DNA from: Deltaproteobacteria bacterium HGW-Deltaproteobacteria-13 | Lineage (GTDB): Bacteria > Desulfobacterota > Syntrophia > Syntrophales > Smithellaceae | Assembly (NCBI GenBank): GCA_002840555.1 | Contig: PHBJ01000005.1 | Span: 238,045-284,384, forward strand | Reading direction: 5' to 3' | DNA length: 46,340 bases | Shown: piece by piece, positions 16,548 to 25,644 of the stretch | Position numbering within the stretch: the stretch's first letter is position 1 | How the letters are laid out: each line of letters begins with the position of its first letter | Notes under the pieces: generated by a model | Database searches by the model: none | Told to the model about the DNA's origin: nothing | What the model saw: only the letters and a program-made list of their open reading frames with translations | Made by a program: the position numbers and the translations under genes

Positions 16548-18785
16548 ATGAGCGACTCCATTAACATCACATCATTGCATGAAGGCGATCAGGGCGTGAT
16601 CGATTCCATTGAAGGCGGTTCGGCCATAACCAGCCGCTTTGCCGGAATGGGCATAGTCACAAACGCCCGGTTCCGCGTTGCCCAGATGAGCGGCGGCCTG
16701 ATCATCATTCAGGTGGCGGATACGCGGATTGCCCTGGGCAGCGGCGAAGCTTCAAAAATCATGGTAAGCAAAATCAATTCCGGAGAAGAAACATGTCTGC
16801 CGCCCGTTGAAAAGGAAATCTTTGTGGCCCTGGTCGGCCAGCCCAATGTGGGCAAATCAACCGTGTTTAATATTCTAACCGGTTTGTCACAGCATGTCGG
16901 CAACTGGCCGGGAAAAACCGTGGAGAAAAAAGAAGGCTTCCATCGCGCTGATAATGTTCTAATCAGGATTGTCGATTTGCCGGGAACTTACAGCCTCACG
17001 GCGTTTTCCGAGGAAGAAAGAATTACCCGTGATTTCATCATCAGGGAAAAACCCGATCTGGTCGTGCTCGTATTAAACGCGGCGGCGCTGGAGCGAAGTC
17101 TTTATCTTTTATCTGAAGTGCTTCTACTTAACCGGCCTGTGATCGCTGCCGTCAATATGCTGGATGTTGCTTCCAATCAAGGCATCCAGCTCGACACAAG
17201 GGCATTGCAGGATTCTTTGGGAATACCTGTCATTCCCATGGTGGCGAAACGAAACAGCGGCATTAAAGAGCTTGTGGCGCAGATATCTTCCCTGGCCCTC
17301 TCCGAATATAAATTTCATCCGCGCCTGCCGGAAGTTTCCGCCGATCATCTGCAAATTTATCAGGACATTCTGAAAGAGGTGCGGCCTTATATTCAGGAGC
17401 CTTACACGCCTGAATGGATCGCGGTAAAATTGATGGAGGGCGACAACGAAGTATCAAAAATAGTGGAAGATACCGTGCAGAAACCCGCGCGGGATAAAAT
17501 ACAAGATCTTCTTATAAAGCATGAAGACGCGCTGCATGCCGTGGTCAACGGACGTTATGACTGGATTGAAATCATTACCCGGGCGTCGGTTTCCCGTTTT
17601 AAAATGGGGCAGGTTGTACTTACCGACAGAATCGACCATGTTCTCACCCGGCCCATATTCGGCATACCCATCCTGCTCGCGGTCATGGCCTTCGTCTTTT
17701 TTCTTACCTACGCGGTGGGAGTGCCTCTGCAAGTCTGGCTGAGCGATCTGATTCACCAATTTATTATTTTTTCCGAACCATTGACAAAAGGGTGGCCGGC
17801 CTGGCTTAGCGGATTATTACTCAACGGCGTTATCGGCGGAGCGGGCTCCGTGCTCACTTTTCTGCCGGTGCTCCTGATCTTTTTTGCCATGATGGCCCTT
17901 CTGGAAGACACAGGTTATATGGCGCGCGCCGCTTTTGTCATGGACAAAATCATGCATCTTGTCGGCCTTCATGGAAAAAGCTTTATTCCCATGTGTCTGG
18001 GATTCGGCTGCAACGTGCCCGCTGTTCTGGGAGCGCGGATTATCGAAACAAAAAAGGCCAGAATGATCACCCTGCTTTTAATTCCGTTTGTACCCTGCAC
18101 CGCGCGGCTGGCCGTATTGACATTAATTTCCGCCGCCATTTTCGGGTCTAACGCCGCTTATGTGTCCTGGAGCATTCTGGCGCTGAATATCGCGGTGCTC
18201 GGAATGGTGGGAATGCTTGTCAACAAAACACTCTGGAAGCAGGACGCTCCCTTTATCATGGAACTGCCCATTTACCACACGCCCGATATAAAAACAATTT
18301 TGATGGTGGTCTGGTCACGGACATTATCCTTTATCCGTAAAGCGGGAACTGTCATTCTGGGCGTTTCTCTGATGATCTGGTTAGTATCGTATTTTCCCAC
18401 CGGCAATGTGGAAGAAAGTTTTCTAGCCTCATTCGGCAGAATGCTTCAACCCTTGGGCGCGCCGCTGGGGTTGGATTGGAAGATGATTACGTCTCTGTTA
18501 ACCGGCCTGGTGGCGAAAGAAAATGTCGTGGCGACGCTGGGGGTTCTTTATTCCGTGGGAAGAGAGGGGCTGTCCGCCATACTGCCCAACGTTATGAGCC
18601 ATGCATCAGCCGCGGCATTTCTCGTGGTGATGATGCTCTTTATCCCCTGCGCCGCGACAGTCGCCGTGCTGAAAAAAGAAATGAGCAACAACAAATGGTT
18701 CTATGCCACTATGATTATGACGCTTCTTATTTCCTACCTCGGAGGAATCGCGGCGTATAACTTTGTCAAATGGCTTGGCATATAA
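16548..18785 (+). CDS. feoB: Ferrous iron transporter FeoB with fused FeoA domain
   Basis: A 745-residue protein that imports Fe2+ across the cytoplasmic membrane. Residues 1-80 form an SH3-like FeoA domain (LHEGDQGVID, RFAGMGI). The G domain begins at about 90, with Walker A GQPNVGKST (97-105), DLPGTYSL and NMLD motifs. The membrane part has the two gate repeats, PMCLGFGCNVPAV and FIPCAATVAVL, plus FVPCTARLAVL. FeoA is usually a separate small protein; here it is joined in frame. There is no feoC and no obvious Fur box, since the gene starts only 6 bases after DUF2156. Confidence 0.96.
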   Translation: MSDSINITSLHEGDQGVIDSIEGGSAITSRFAGMGIVTNARFRVAQMSGGLIIIQVADTRIALGSGEASKIMVSKINSGEETCLPPVEKEIFVALVGQPNVGKSTVFNILTGLSQHVGNWPGKTVEKKEGFHRADNVLIRIVDLPGTYSLTAFSEEERITRDFIIREKPDLVVLVLNAAALERSLYLLSEVLLLNRPVIAAVNMLDVASNQGIQLDTRALQDSLGIPVIPMVAKRNSGIKELVAQISSLALSEYKFHPRLPEVSADHLQIYQDILKEVRPYIQEPYTPEWIAVKLMEGDNEVSKIVEDTVQKPARDKIQDLLIKHEDALHAVVNGRYDWIEIITRASVSRFKMGQVVLTDRIDHVLTRPIFGIPILLAVMAFVFFLTYAVGVPLQVWLSDLIHQFIIFSEPLTKGWPAWLSGLLLNGVIGGAGSVLTFLPVLLIFFAMMALLEDTGYMARAAFVMDKIMHLVGLHGKSFIPMCLGFGCNVPAVLGARIIETKKARMITLLLIPFVPCTARLAVLTLISAAIFGSNAAYVSWSILALNIAVLGMVGMLVNKTLWKQDAPFIMELPIYHTPDIKTILMVVWSRTLSFIRKAGTVILGVSLMIWLVSYFPTGNVEESFLASFGRMLQPLGAPLGLDWKMITSLLTGLVAKENVVATLGVLYSVGREGLSAILPNVMSHASAAAFLVVMMLFIPCAATVAVLKKEMSNNKWFYATMIMTLLISYLGGIAAYNFVKWLGI

Positions 18786-18810
18786 GATACAAGTTCGATC
18801 TTCTTCCTGT

Positions 18811-18880
18811 GTCATGCCGGACTTGATCCGGCATCCAGAAAAAAACAATACTGGATTGCCCAATCCAGTTGGGCAATGAC
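18811..18880. repeat. Palindromic repeat doublet, copy 1
   Basis: Two inverted arms. The left arm 18811-18838 (GTCAT...CATCCAG) contains ATGCCGGA/TCCGGCAT around the loop CTTGA. The right arm 18851-18880 (CTGGATT...AATGAC) contains ATTGCCCAA/TTGGGCAAT around TCCAG. A 12-base A-rich spacer separates them. It lies between the convergent ends of feoB and a lipoprotein gene, so the stems may also stop transcription from both sides. Same design as 40264-40343 and 42765-43153. Confidence 0.85.
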
Positions 18881-18893
18881 AAATTAAATAAAT

Positions 18894-20093
18894 CTAATAG
18901 CCGATTGCTCTCACCACCGGACGGTAGAGAAAGAGATTGCGGCGGATGAAACTGGTCGGGTTCTGAGAATCTTCCGCCGAATTACAGACGTATGTCACGA
19001 TAAGATTTCTATTGCGGGAATATTCAATATGCTCTTTCCCCGCATAACAAAAATTGTTTTTGTCATAAAGGCGGCTTTGAGGATCAACCTCCGGAATCGG
19101 CGCGCCCAAAGTTTTCGGTGTTGTCCATGGGCCTTCAGGCTTATCGGCGGCCTGGTACAATAATTTATCGCCCTTGTTTTGCGTGCTTAAATAGACAGCA
19201 ATCCATTTCTTTTCGGCGGCATGGTATCTTACGCTTAATTCGGAAACCGAGGCGTCAAGAACAACCTTAACCGTTTCGGGATTCAGTTTGTTTTGCCAGG
19301 TTCCGTCTTTTGTAAAATATTCAACGGCTCCTGCCGGATTATCAATCCTGCTTGCAGGAATACGGGCAAGAATATTCCCCAAAATATTCACCTGGTCTTT
19401 GGAATAAGCATAGAACGGATAAAAATAAACATCATTCTTATATACAACAGACGTTGACGCAAAAGCCCTGATATCCGGCGAAATTGCCGGTGTCAGATCA
19501 ATGTAATCATAGTTCCATTTGTTCGGATCCGCCGCCGAGAAGTCTTTTATTCTGACAAATTTATGTCCTGTGATCTTAAAATTGAAAAGCTCCCCTTCCT
19601 TGTTTGTCGGCGTTACTACGATTAAAGGAATATATAACACATCATTAACTTTGAAAGGGTCCTGCGGCCAGAGCCATTCATTTTCACCGAATGATGATGC
19701 AAATTCTCCATTTTTCTTTTTCAGATAGTACTTAATGTTGAATTCGTTATTGGCAGAACAGGTCGAAACCGCCAGCGTTGTTCCCGCTACAAAATCCATA
19801 TCAACGCGGTCCTTTCTTCCTTCCTCACGGTCAACAAATGTATCTCCGAACAGCCACAATGTGCGTTCCTGATCCAGCTTAATGGAGTAAGCGCCGTCAC
19901 CGCCATACCAGCCGTCCTTGTCGGGAAAAACAGGCAAGCATTGGCCCCTGGGAACTTCAGCGGTATATTTTTCAGATATAAAAGTCGAACAGGAAAAAAG
20001 AGGAAAGATTAACAGCAGCAGAACAAAAACAATTGATTTCTTCTTCATACCCAATAAGTTCATTTTTTCAAAATCAACAACTTTACGTTTCAT
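18894..20093 (-). CDS. DUF4185-like beta-propeller lipoprotein
   Basis: A 399-residue protein. A lipoprotein signal ends at FPLFSC (Cys about residue 35 from the first ATG). Met16 (20048) would give a signal peptide of ordinary length beginning MKKKS, but the ATG at 20093 has the better upstream context, so the start is open. The mature part begins WYGGDGAYSIKLDQERTLWLFGDTF, typical of DUF4185 and related five-bladed propeller glycosidase-like proteins, and later has SELSVRYHAAEKKW. It is probably anchored in the outer membrane and may bind or cleave glycans. The first ATG follows the mntP stop by 3 bases. Confidence 0.8.
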   Translation of the reverse strand: MKRKVVDFEKMNLLGMKKKSIVFVLLLLIFPLFSCSTFISEKYTAEVPRGQCLPVFPDKDGWYGGDGAYSIKLDQERTLWLFGDTFVDREEGRKDRVDMDFVAGTTLAVSTCSANNEFNIKYYLKKKNGEFASSFGENEWLWPQDPFKVNDVLYIPLIVVTPTNKEGELFNFKITGHKFVRIKDFSAADPNKWNYDYIDLTPAISPDIRAFASTSVVYKNDVYFYPFYAYSKDQVNILGNILARIPASRIDNPAGAVEYFTKDGTWQNKLNPETVKVVLDASVSELSVRYHAAEKKWIAVYLSTQNKGDKLLYQAADKPEGPWTTPKTLGAPIPEVDPQSRLYDKNNFCYAGKEHIEYSRNRNLIVTYVCNSAEDSQNPTSFIRRNLFLYRPVVRAIGY

Positions 20094-20096
20094 AAA

Positions 20097-20654
20097 TTAT
20101 ATCCCGTGATCAATAAGAATCTTTACACCCATCGCAATTAAAACCAAACCGCCGAATATTTCCACTTTTTTACCAAAGATTTTTGCCAGCACCTTGCCAA
20201 ACATCATCCCCGTGACGGTCATCAAAAAGCAAACCATGCCAATGACTATCGCGGGAAAAACAACGGCCACTTTCAATATGGAAAAGCTGAATCCCACGGC
20301 CAGGGCGTCTATGCTGGTGGCAATCGACAGCATGAGCAATGGCCAGCCGCGTGTTTGATCGGCCTTTTCCTCATTACTTTCTTTTTCGAATCCTTCCCAT
20401 ATCATTTTTCCGCCGACCAGGGCCAAAAGCGCAAAAGCAATCCAGTGATCAAATGACGCTATGATTTCAACGACCGTCAGACCGGCCAACCAGCCGGCAA
20501 TGGGCATAACAAACTGAAACAAACCAAAAGACCCTGCCAGCCTCAGTACCGGGGCCCATGATTTTTTATCATGGACGGCTCCAATGCCGATCGCTACGGA
20601 AAAAGCATCCACGCCAAGTCCTACGGCCAGAATAAAAATAGTTACTAAACCCAT
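20097..20654 (-). CDS. mntP: Manganese efflux pump MntP
   Basis: A 185-residue, six-helix membrane protein with the two family motifs GVDAFSVAIGIGA (about 15-27) and SIDALAVGFSFS (about 114-125), each carrying an acidic residue in a helix. MntP exports Mn2+. It follows uvrC by only 15 bases, so any manganese riboswitch would have to lie upstream of uvrC, and I saw none there. Confidence 0.92.
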   Translation of the reverse strand: MGLVTIFILAVGLGVDAFSVAIGIGAVHDKKSWAPVLRLAGSFGLFQFVMPIAGWLAGLTVVEIIASFDHWIAFALLALVGGKMIWEGFEKESNEEKADQTRGWPLLMLSIATSIDALAVGFSFSILKVAVVFPAIVIGMVCFLMTVTGMMFGKVLAKIFGKKVEIFGGLVLIAMGVKILIDHGI

Positions 20655-20669
20655 ATTAAATCATCATCC

Positions 20670-22514
20670 TTACTTTTCACTTTTCAAATGATTGTAAATC
20701 TTTTCCGCCAGAGATTTACCAATTCCCGGGACTTTTTGCAAATCATCAAGGGAGGCTTCCCGAACTCGTTTACTCGAACCGAAATGCTTCAGCAATATTT
20801 TCCTTCGTTCCTGGCCAACATCGGCGATATCGTCAAGGATAGAACCCATATCATCTTTCTGTTTTAGCTGATGATGATAGCTCAAAGCGAACCGATGCGC
20901 TTCATCGCGTACCTGCTGGAGGATTCGCAGCGCGTGCGGCCAGGCGGATAAATAAACGGCGTCTTTTCGCCCCGGCAGATAAACACGGTCTTCCGATTTT
21001 GCCACCTTCTTCTTTATGATTCCTTTTCCGGATATCATAGCGCGCTCCTCTTTGGCCAAACCGATAACGTCTACTTTAATTTTTAAATCTTTCAACACTA
21101 AAAGAGCCACGCCCAATTGTCCCTTGCCGCCGTCAACAACAACGAGATCAGGCAGACTTTCTCCGCGCGCGAAGCGGCGGGAGAGAACCTCATACATCAT
21201 CGCGTAATCGTCGGGTTCGGATAACGCTTTAATCCGATAGCGCCGGTAGCTGTTTTTATCCGGCTCGCCATCCTGAAAAACCACCATCGAGCCCACGGCA
21301 TGCTTGCCGCTGATATTGGAAATATCATAGCATTCCATGCGCCGCGGTAATCTTGACAAAGATAATTTCTCGTAAAGAATCAGCAAAGCGGCAGATTTTT
21401 GTTCTTCTTTTTTGTGCGCCGCTTCCCAGAGATTGCGGGCATTGTCATTGGCCATATCCAGCAAAGCGTTCTTTGTTCCGATGGACGGCACCGTCAGCGC
21501 GACTTTTTTATTTTTCTTTTCCGCCAGCCACTCGATAATTACTTCTTCATCCGGCAAATGACAGGGAATAATAATTTCATCCGGCACAATCGCTTTGTCA
21601 TCATAAAACTGAGTGAGGCAGGACGAAACAATTTCAGCCATATCCATTTTTATTTTAACCGGCGCGAAGGATTTACTGCCGAGAAGTTTTCCGCCGCGCA
21701 CAAACAAAATACAAAGCTGATAATGATCATCCTGCGCGTACAAACCAATTACATCCTGATCCTTTGTGCCGCCCCAATCAACATGTTGTTTCTCCAGCGC
21801 GTGCTCGAGGGCTCCAATGCGGTCGCGCAGGCGCGCCGCTTCTTCATAATTGAGCTCCCCGGACGCTTCATCCATCTGTTTCTTCAGTTCGGAAATCAAT
21901 TCGCGACGCCGCCCCTGCAGGAAGGATACGGCGCTTTGGGTCAGTTTCTTATAGGCTTCTTCATCTATCAATCCTTTACAGGGAGCCAGGCATCGTCCGA
22001 TTTGATATTCGAGACAGGGTCTTGGACGCAGTTTGAAATCCCGGTTGCGGCAGGAACGCAGCGGAAATACCTGCAAAACAAAGCGCAGAGTCTCTTTGGC
22101 CGCCAGTCCCGAAGGATAAGGGCCGAAATAAAGCGCGGCGTCATTGAATCGTTTGCGCACCAGTTGCAGGCGGGGGAATTTTTCCGTGGGATCCAGCGAT
22201 AAATGATAATACGTTTTATCATCGCGTAAAGTAACGTTGTAGCGGGGACGGTGACGCTTGATTAAATTATTTTCCAGAATCAGGGCTTCTTTTTCCGTTA
22301 CGGTATTGATAAATTCAATATCATGGACCCGGGCCATCAGAAAAGGCGCCATCGGACGGGTGTCTTTGCCGGTAAAATAGGAAGCAACGCGACTTTTCAA
22401 ATCATTGGCTTTGCCGACGTAAATAATTTTCCGCGCCGAGTCCTTCATTAAATAAACACCGGGACTGCGCGGAAAGGAACCGATTTTATCTTTTAAGGCG
22501 TTGTTTTCTTCCAT
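20670..22514 (-). CDS. uvrC: Excinuclease ABC subunit C
   Basis: A 614-residue UvrC that makes the two incisions around damaged DNA with UvrA and UvrB. The N-terminal GIY-YIG domain is clear (GVYL at 19-22, IYVG at 31-34). A UVR UvrB-binding motif follows near residues 205-240 (ELKKQMDEASGELNYEEAARLRD). Next comes the RNase H-like nuclease half (ECYDISNISG, VVVDGGKGQLG) and the C-terminal helix-hairpin-helix (VPGIGKSLAEKI). Full length for the family. uvrB is also in this window, about 14 kb away; uvrA is not. Confidence 0.97.
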   Translation of the reverse strand: MEENNALKDKIGSFPRSPGVYLMKDSARKIIYVGKANDLKSRVASYFTGKDTRPMAPFLMARVHDIEFINTVTEKEALILENNLIKRHRPRYNVTLRDDKTYYHLSLDPTEKFPRLQLVRKRFNDAALYFGPYPSGLAAKETLRFVLQVFPLRSCRNRDFKLRPRPCLEYQIGRCLAPCKGLIDEEAYKKLTQSAVSFLQGRRRELISELKKQMDEASGELNYEEAARLRDRIGALEHALEKQHVDWGGTKDQDVIGLYAQDDHYQLCILFVRGGKLLGSKSFAPVKIKMDMAEIVSSCLTQFYDDKAIVPDEIIIPCHLPDEEVIIEWLAEKKNKKVALTVPSIGTKNALLDMANDNARNLWEAAHKKEEQKSAALLILYEKLSLSRLPRRMECYDISNISGKHAVGSMVVFQDGEPDKNSYRRYRIKALSEPDDYAMMYEVLSRRFARGESLPDLVVVDGGKGQLGVALLVLKDLKIKVDVIGLAKEERAMISGKGIIKKKVAKSEDRVYLPGRKDAVYLSAWPHALRILQQVRDEAHRFALSYHHQLKQKDDMGSILDDIADVGQERRKILLKHFGSSKRVREASLDDLQKVPGIGKSLAEKIYNHLKSEK

Positions 22515-22611
22515 AAATTCAATATAAATCCTGCCGTTACTTATATCAGTTTTGAATTTAAGTGGGAATTATTATTTGGAGGGCGACATGCCGGGCAAGC
22601 CAAACAAAAAC

Positions 22612-23655
22612 TTATTTTCCGGATTTCTTTCTAACCGTGTCCGTCAGGCGGTCGCAAATTGCCAGAGCAATTTTTCTGTTGGAGGCATCGTTCACATGTA
22701 TGTAATCTTTAAAGACGGTCTCCGTGGACCCGGCAAATATTCCGCTAAGATCATAAAACTCAAAAGGGAAACTCTTTTGTTCTTCCCGCGTGTTCCGGAG
22801 GATCATCGCCCTGACATCGCCGGTATACTGCCGGATCGTATTCACTTCTCCTTGAGACCATCCTGCCAATATTTTTTTTTCCACTTCCGAAACAGCAGAA
22901 CTCTTGTAAAACAATAAGGGCTGAAAAAAAGCGACGTATTCCACATTGTACGCGCGGCATATTCGGCCGGCCTTTACCAAATTACTCGCATAAATTCGGG
23001 CGATTTTCTCCGACCAGGGCTTTGTTCCATACCCTACAGCCATTCGCAAATCTGAAAAATTGCCAAACTTTTCGAAGAAATACGGCCTGAACAAATGCCG
23101 CAGCATTTCGCTCCCATAGGCCAAGAGGGACAGCAGGGGATATTCTCCAGTCTCTTTGAACAACACATTATTTTCGTAGGCCAGGAAATTAAAGGGAAAG
23201 CCAGGCCGGGGATCGTATAGAACAGGATCCATGATATCGTTGCCGCCATCATAGATAACAACAATATCCGGTTCAGAGTCCAGCACATGGAAGACCAGAT
23301 GGGCAAGTTCCTGACTTGAATTCTGCGAGATCACTCCGTAGTTTAAAACACGGACGCCGTCAAATCCTCTCCGCTGAAGTTCCTGTTCAACGTATACCGG
23401 CAAAGGCGGATTTCCATAGGCCACCGTAGACCCCCCCAGCATAAATATCCTCAACTCGCCTTTGGCTTTAGGCGGCTCTTTTGCGCCGTAGTCAAAGGGA
23501 CTGAACATAGTATAGGGACTCGCGTGCCTAACAGGCATTCTTTCTTCGAAGGGACTGAGCTTGGGATATAAATAGCGAAAAAACATTTCGCCGAGGGAAA
23601 AAGAAACAATCAGAAAAATAATAATAAAGAAGAGCCACCTGAATTTTCCGGACAT
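22612..23655 (-). CDS. Membrane-anchored SGNH/GDSL hydrolase
   Basis: A 347-residue protein with one N-terminal membrane helix (about residues 6-22) and a large outer part. SGNH blocks are visible: GGSTVAYG (nucleophile Ser76), LNYGVISQNS (Asn), YDGGND (Asn139) and a late DYIHVND (Asp-His). It is probably an esterase acting outside the cytoplasm on lipid or polysaccharide acyl groups. The substrate is unknown. A strong promoter lies upstream (23732-23760). Confidence 0.85.
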   Translation of the reverse strand: MSGKFRWLFFIIIFLIVSFSLGEMFFRYLYPKLSPFEERMPVRHASPYTMFSPFDYGAKEPPKAKGELRIFMLGGSTVAYGNPPLPVYVEQELQRRGFDGVRVLNYGVISQNSSQELAHLVFHVLDSEPDIVVIYDGGNDIMDPVLYDPRPGFPFNFLAYENNVLFKETGEYPLLSLLAYGSEMLRHLFRPYFFEKFGNFSDLRMAVGYGTKPWSEKIARIYASNLVKAGRICRAYNVEYVAFFQPLLFYKSSAVSEVEKKILAGWSQGEVNTIRQYTGDVRAMILRNTREEQKSFPFEFYDLSGIFAGSTETVFKDYIHVNDASNRKIALAICDRLTDTVRKKSGK

Positions 23656-23731
23656 GGGTGTATGTTCCTTCCGACAGACCCATTAAAGCTCTGATCGAAT
23701 TTTGTTTATAAGCTATTTTTCTGACAGGCAA

Positions 23732-23760
23732 AATATAGGGAAGTTCCCGTTATATGTCAA
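23732..23760 (-). promoter_or_regulatory. Sigma70-type promoter for the SGNH hydrolase gene, with a palindrome
   Basis: On the minus strand TTGACA (plus 23755-23760), 17 bases, then TATATT (plus 23732-23737). The spacer end next to the -10 box is the perfect palindrome GGGAAGTTCCC (23738-23748, plus strand). The same arrangement is found at 25616-25644. The leader would be about 70 bases. Confidence 0.8.
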
Positions 23761-23797
23761 TTATTTTTCCAACAAGATGCGGTGCCGGCAAACTGAA

Positions 23798-23833
23798 GAT
23801 AAAAAAAGGGGGCGGGTTTATCGTCCGCCCCCC
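23798..23833 (-). terminator. Rho-independent terminator of the FKBP transcript
   Basis: On the minus strand, a stem of GGGGGCGG / CCGCCCCC (plus 23808-23815 with 23825-23832), a 9-base loop, and a run of seven T residues (plus 23801-23807). It lies just after the stop of the gene ending at 23856. Confidence 0.88.
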
Positions 23834-23855
23834 GGTTATGTTGTTGTTAAAAAAA

Positions 23856-24581
23856 CTATTTACCGGCTTTTTGTTTAGGCATCGCCCCCGGACGAGGCGC
23901 GAGCATGGATGCCGCCGCGCCAACTTTCACATCCAGCAACTCCACTTCAAAGACCAGCGTCGCGCCGCCGGGAATAACGGGAGGACGTCCGTTGTCGCCG
24001 TATGCTAAATTCGATGGACACACCAATTTCGCTTTTCCACCCACCTTCATCATGCTGACACCTTCCGCCCAGCAGGGAAGAACCTGACCTAACGGGAATT
24101 CCACGGGCTGGCCACGCTTGACGGAACTGTCAAATTCTTTGCCGTCGGCAAAAGTGCCGGTGTAGTGAACTTTGACGACATCCGCGGCTTTAGGCTGAAT
24201 ACCTGTACCGGCCTTAATTTCCGTATAGATCAATCCCGAAGCGGTTTTTTGCGCTCCCTTTTCAGCAGCGGCTTTTTCCAGAAACGGCTTGGCCAGCGCT
24301 TTTTGTTTTTCAGCGGCTCTGGCCATGCGGGCCTTAACCAATTCGCCAAGTTTCGGTACGTTGGCGTCCGCATCTACGGCTAATTTCTTGCCGGCAGACG
24401 CGTCGGACAGACCCTGCTGAACGTATTTCAACTCTTCGGGAGACAGATCAAAAATTGATATTTGTTTGTTAAGATGAACGCCCAGAGAATAGAAGGCCTT
24501 CTGATCATCAGTTTTCGGTTCCTGAGAGCAGGCAGGAATAAACAGAAGAGCAGCAAAAACAATAAACATTAATTTACGCAT
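23856..24581 (-). CDS. FKBP-type peptidyl-prolyl isomerase, lipoprotein (Mip-like)
   Basis: A 241-residue lipoprotein: signal MRKLMFIVFAALLFIPAC, with lipobox Cys18. An N-terminal helical dimerisation domain follows (about 25-115) and then an FKBP domain (about 120-220) with VKVHYTGTFADGKEFDSS, PVEFPLGQVLPCW and LAYGDNGRPPVIPGGATLVFEVELLDV. It isomerises Xaa-Pro bonds and helps fold proteins in the envelope. AAAGGA lies 6 bases before ATG. It is a tandem copy of the next gene (24696-25424), with the main difference at the signal peptide. Terminated by the strong hairpin at 23798-23833. Confidence 0.95.
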   Translation of the reverse strand: MRKLMFIVFAALLFIPACSQEPKTDDQKAFYSLGVHLNKQISIFDLSPEELKYVQQGLSDASAGKKLAVDADANVPKLGELVKARMARAAEKQKALAKPFLEKAAAEKGAQKTASGLIYTEIKAGTGIQPKAADVVKVHYTGTFADGKEFDSSVKRGQPVEFPLGQVLPCWAEGVSMMKVGGKAKLVCPSNLAYGDNGRPPVIPGGATLVFEVELLDVKVGAAASMLAPRPGAMPKQKAGK

Positions 24582-24695
24582 AACAATCCTTTCTTTTCAT
24601 GTTAATTTTTTAAATGTCTCTTTGCCGCAAGACAAAGAGGCTGATTAAGCATTTTCATTCAAGACAATAAAGGCAATGGCCTCCATTATCGTAAA

Positions 24696-25424
24696 CTATT
24701 TCTTCGAACCTGTTTTAGACTTCTGGGTCTTCGGAGTCGCCTTAGGCGCTGCTGCCGCAGGAGCCTTCACAATATCCAGAAGTTCCACTTCAAAGACCAG
24801 TGTTGCGCCGCCGGGAATGACAGGGGGTCTGCCCTGGTCGCCGTAAGCTATATCCGAGGGACAAATCAATTTAGCCTTGCCGCCGACCTTCATTTTGCCT
24901 ACACCTTCCGTCCAGCAGGGAATGACCTGTCCTAACGGAAATTCCACGGGCTGGCCGCGCTGCACGGAGCTGTCAAAAACCTTGCCGTCAATGAAGCTGC
25001 CTGTGTAGTGAACCTTGACGTTGTCAGTAGCTTTGGGTTGAGCGCCGGTGCCGGCTTTGATGGGCTGGTAAATCAGGCCGGAAGCCAACTTCTCCGCGCC
25101 TTTTTCCTTGGCAGCTTTCTCTAAATAGGGTTTGGCCGAATCCTTTTGTTTTTGCGCTGCGGCCTGCATCCGTGCCATAGCCAGGGTATTGATGTTCTGC
25201 TTATAGGCTTCCGGATCCGCAGTCAGCGTTTTACCGGCCGCGGCATCGGTTATACCCTGCTGGACATATTCATATTCATCGGCGGACAGATTAAAAACGG
25301 ACAACTGCTTTGTCACAAGAGCACCCAGCGCATACAAAGTTTTCTGGTCTTCAGTCTGAGGCTGAGCGGCCCATGCCGGAACAGCCATGCAAAGAACAAC
25401 AACCGCAATCATAAGTTTACGCAT
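24696..25424 (-). CDS. FKBP-type peptidyl-prolyl isomerase, periplasmic (Mip-like)
   Basis: I chose ATG 25424 (242 residues), which has AAAGGAA 6 bases upstream; an in-frame ATG 21 bases further up has no such site. The signal peptide MRKLMIAVVVLCMAVPAWAA looks like a signal peptidase I type (no lipobox Cys). The dimerisation domain and the FKBP domain parallel those of the neighbour (VKVHYTGSFIDGKVFDSS, PVEFPLGQVIPCW). The C-terminal tail is rich in Ala, Lys and Thr. Transcribed first from the promoter at 25616-25644. The pair is a tandem duplication that has diverged. Confidence 0.95.
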   Translation of the reverse strand: MRKLMIAVVVLCMAVPAWAAQPQTEDQKTLYALGALVTKQLSVFNLSADEYEYVQQGITDAAAGKTLTADPEAYKQNINTLAMARMQAAAQKQKDSAKPYLEKAAKEKGAEKLASGLIYQPIKAGTGAQPKATDNVKVHYTGSFIDGKVFDSSVQRGQPVEFPLGQVIPCWTEGVGKMKVGGKAKLICPSDIAYGDQGRPPVIPGGATLVFEVELLDIVKAPAAAAPKATPKTQKSKTGSKK

Positions 25425-25615
25425 AATATTCCTTTCTTGAATCATAATTTTTTAAATTTACTTGCCGTAAAGCAAAACGTCTGATCAAAAGCTAAGAAAC
25501 ATTTTCCTCCAAAACAACCAAAGCATGAGACGCCATCATTTATTTCATAATGCCGGAGCCTTAAGCGTTGCTTGATTTGATTTTTTTGACAAGACATTGC
25601 TTTCTTTCATGGGAG

Positions 25616-25644
25616 AATATAGGGAAGTTCCGTTGGTATGTCAA
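25616..25644 (-). promoter_or_regulatory. Sigma70-type promoter for the FKBP genes, with a palindrome
   Basis: On the minus strand TTGACA (plus 25639-25644), 17 bases, TATATT (plus 25616-25621). The spacer holds GGGAAGTTCCG (25622-25632), with a GGAA/TTCC core. The 37-base stretch 25616-25652 differs from 23732-23768 only inside a 7-base segment. The leader to 25424 is about 190 bases. Confidence 0.75.

Noticed and set aside
20655-20669. A manganese (yybP-ykoY) riboswitch ahead of mntP
   Set aside because: Only 15 bases separate mntP from uvrC, far too short.
21399-22202. A 267-codon frame on the plus strand inside uvrC
   Set aside because: It is antisense to the well-supported uvrC gene.
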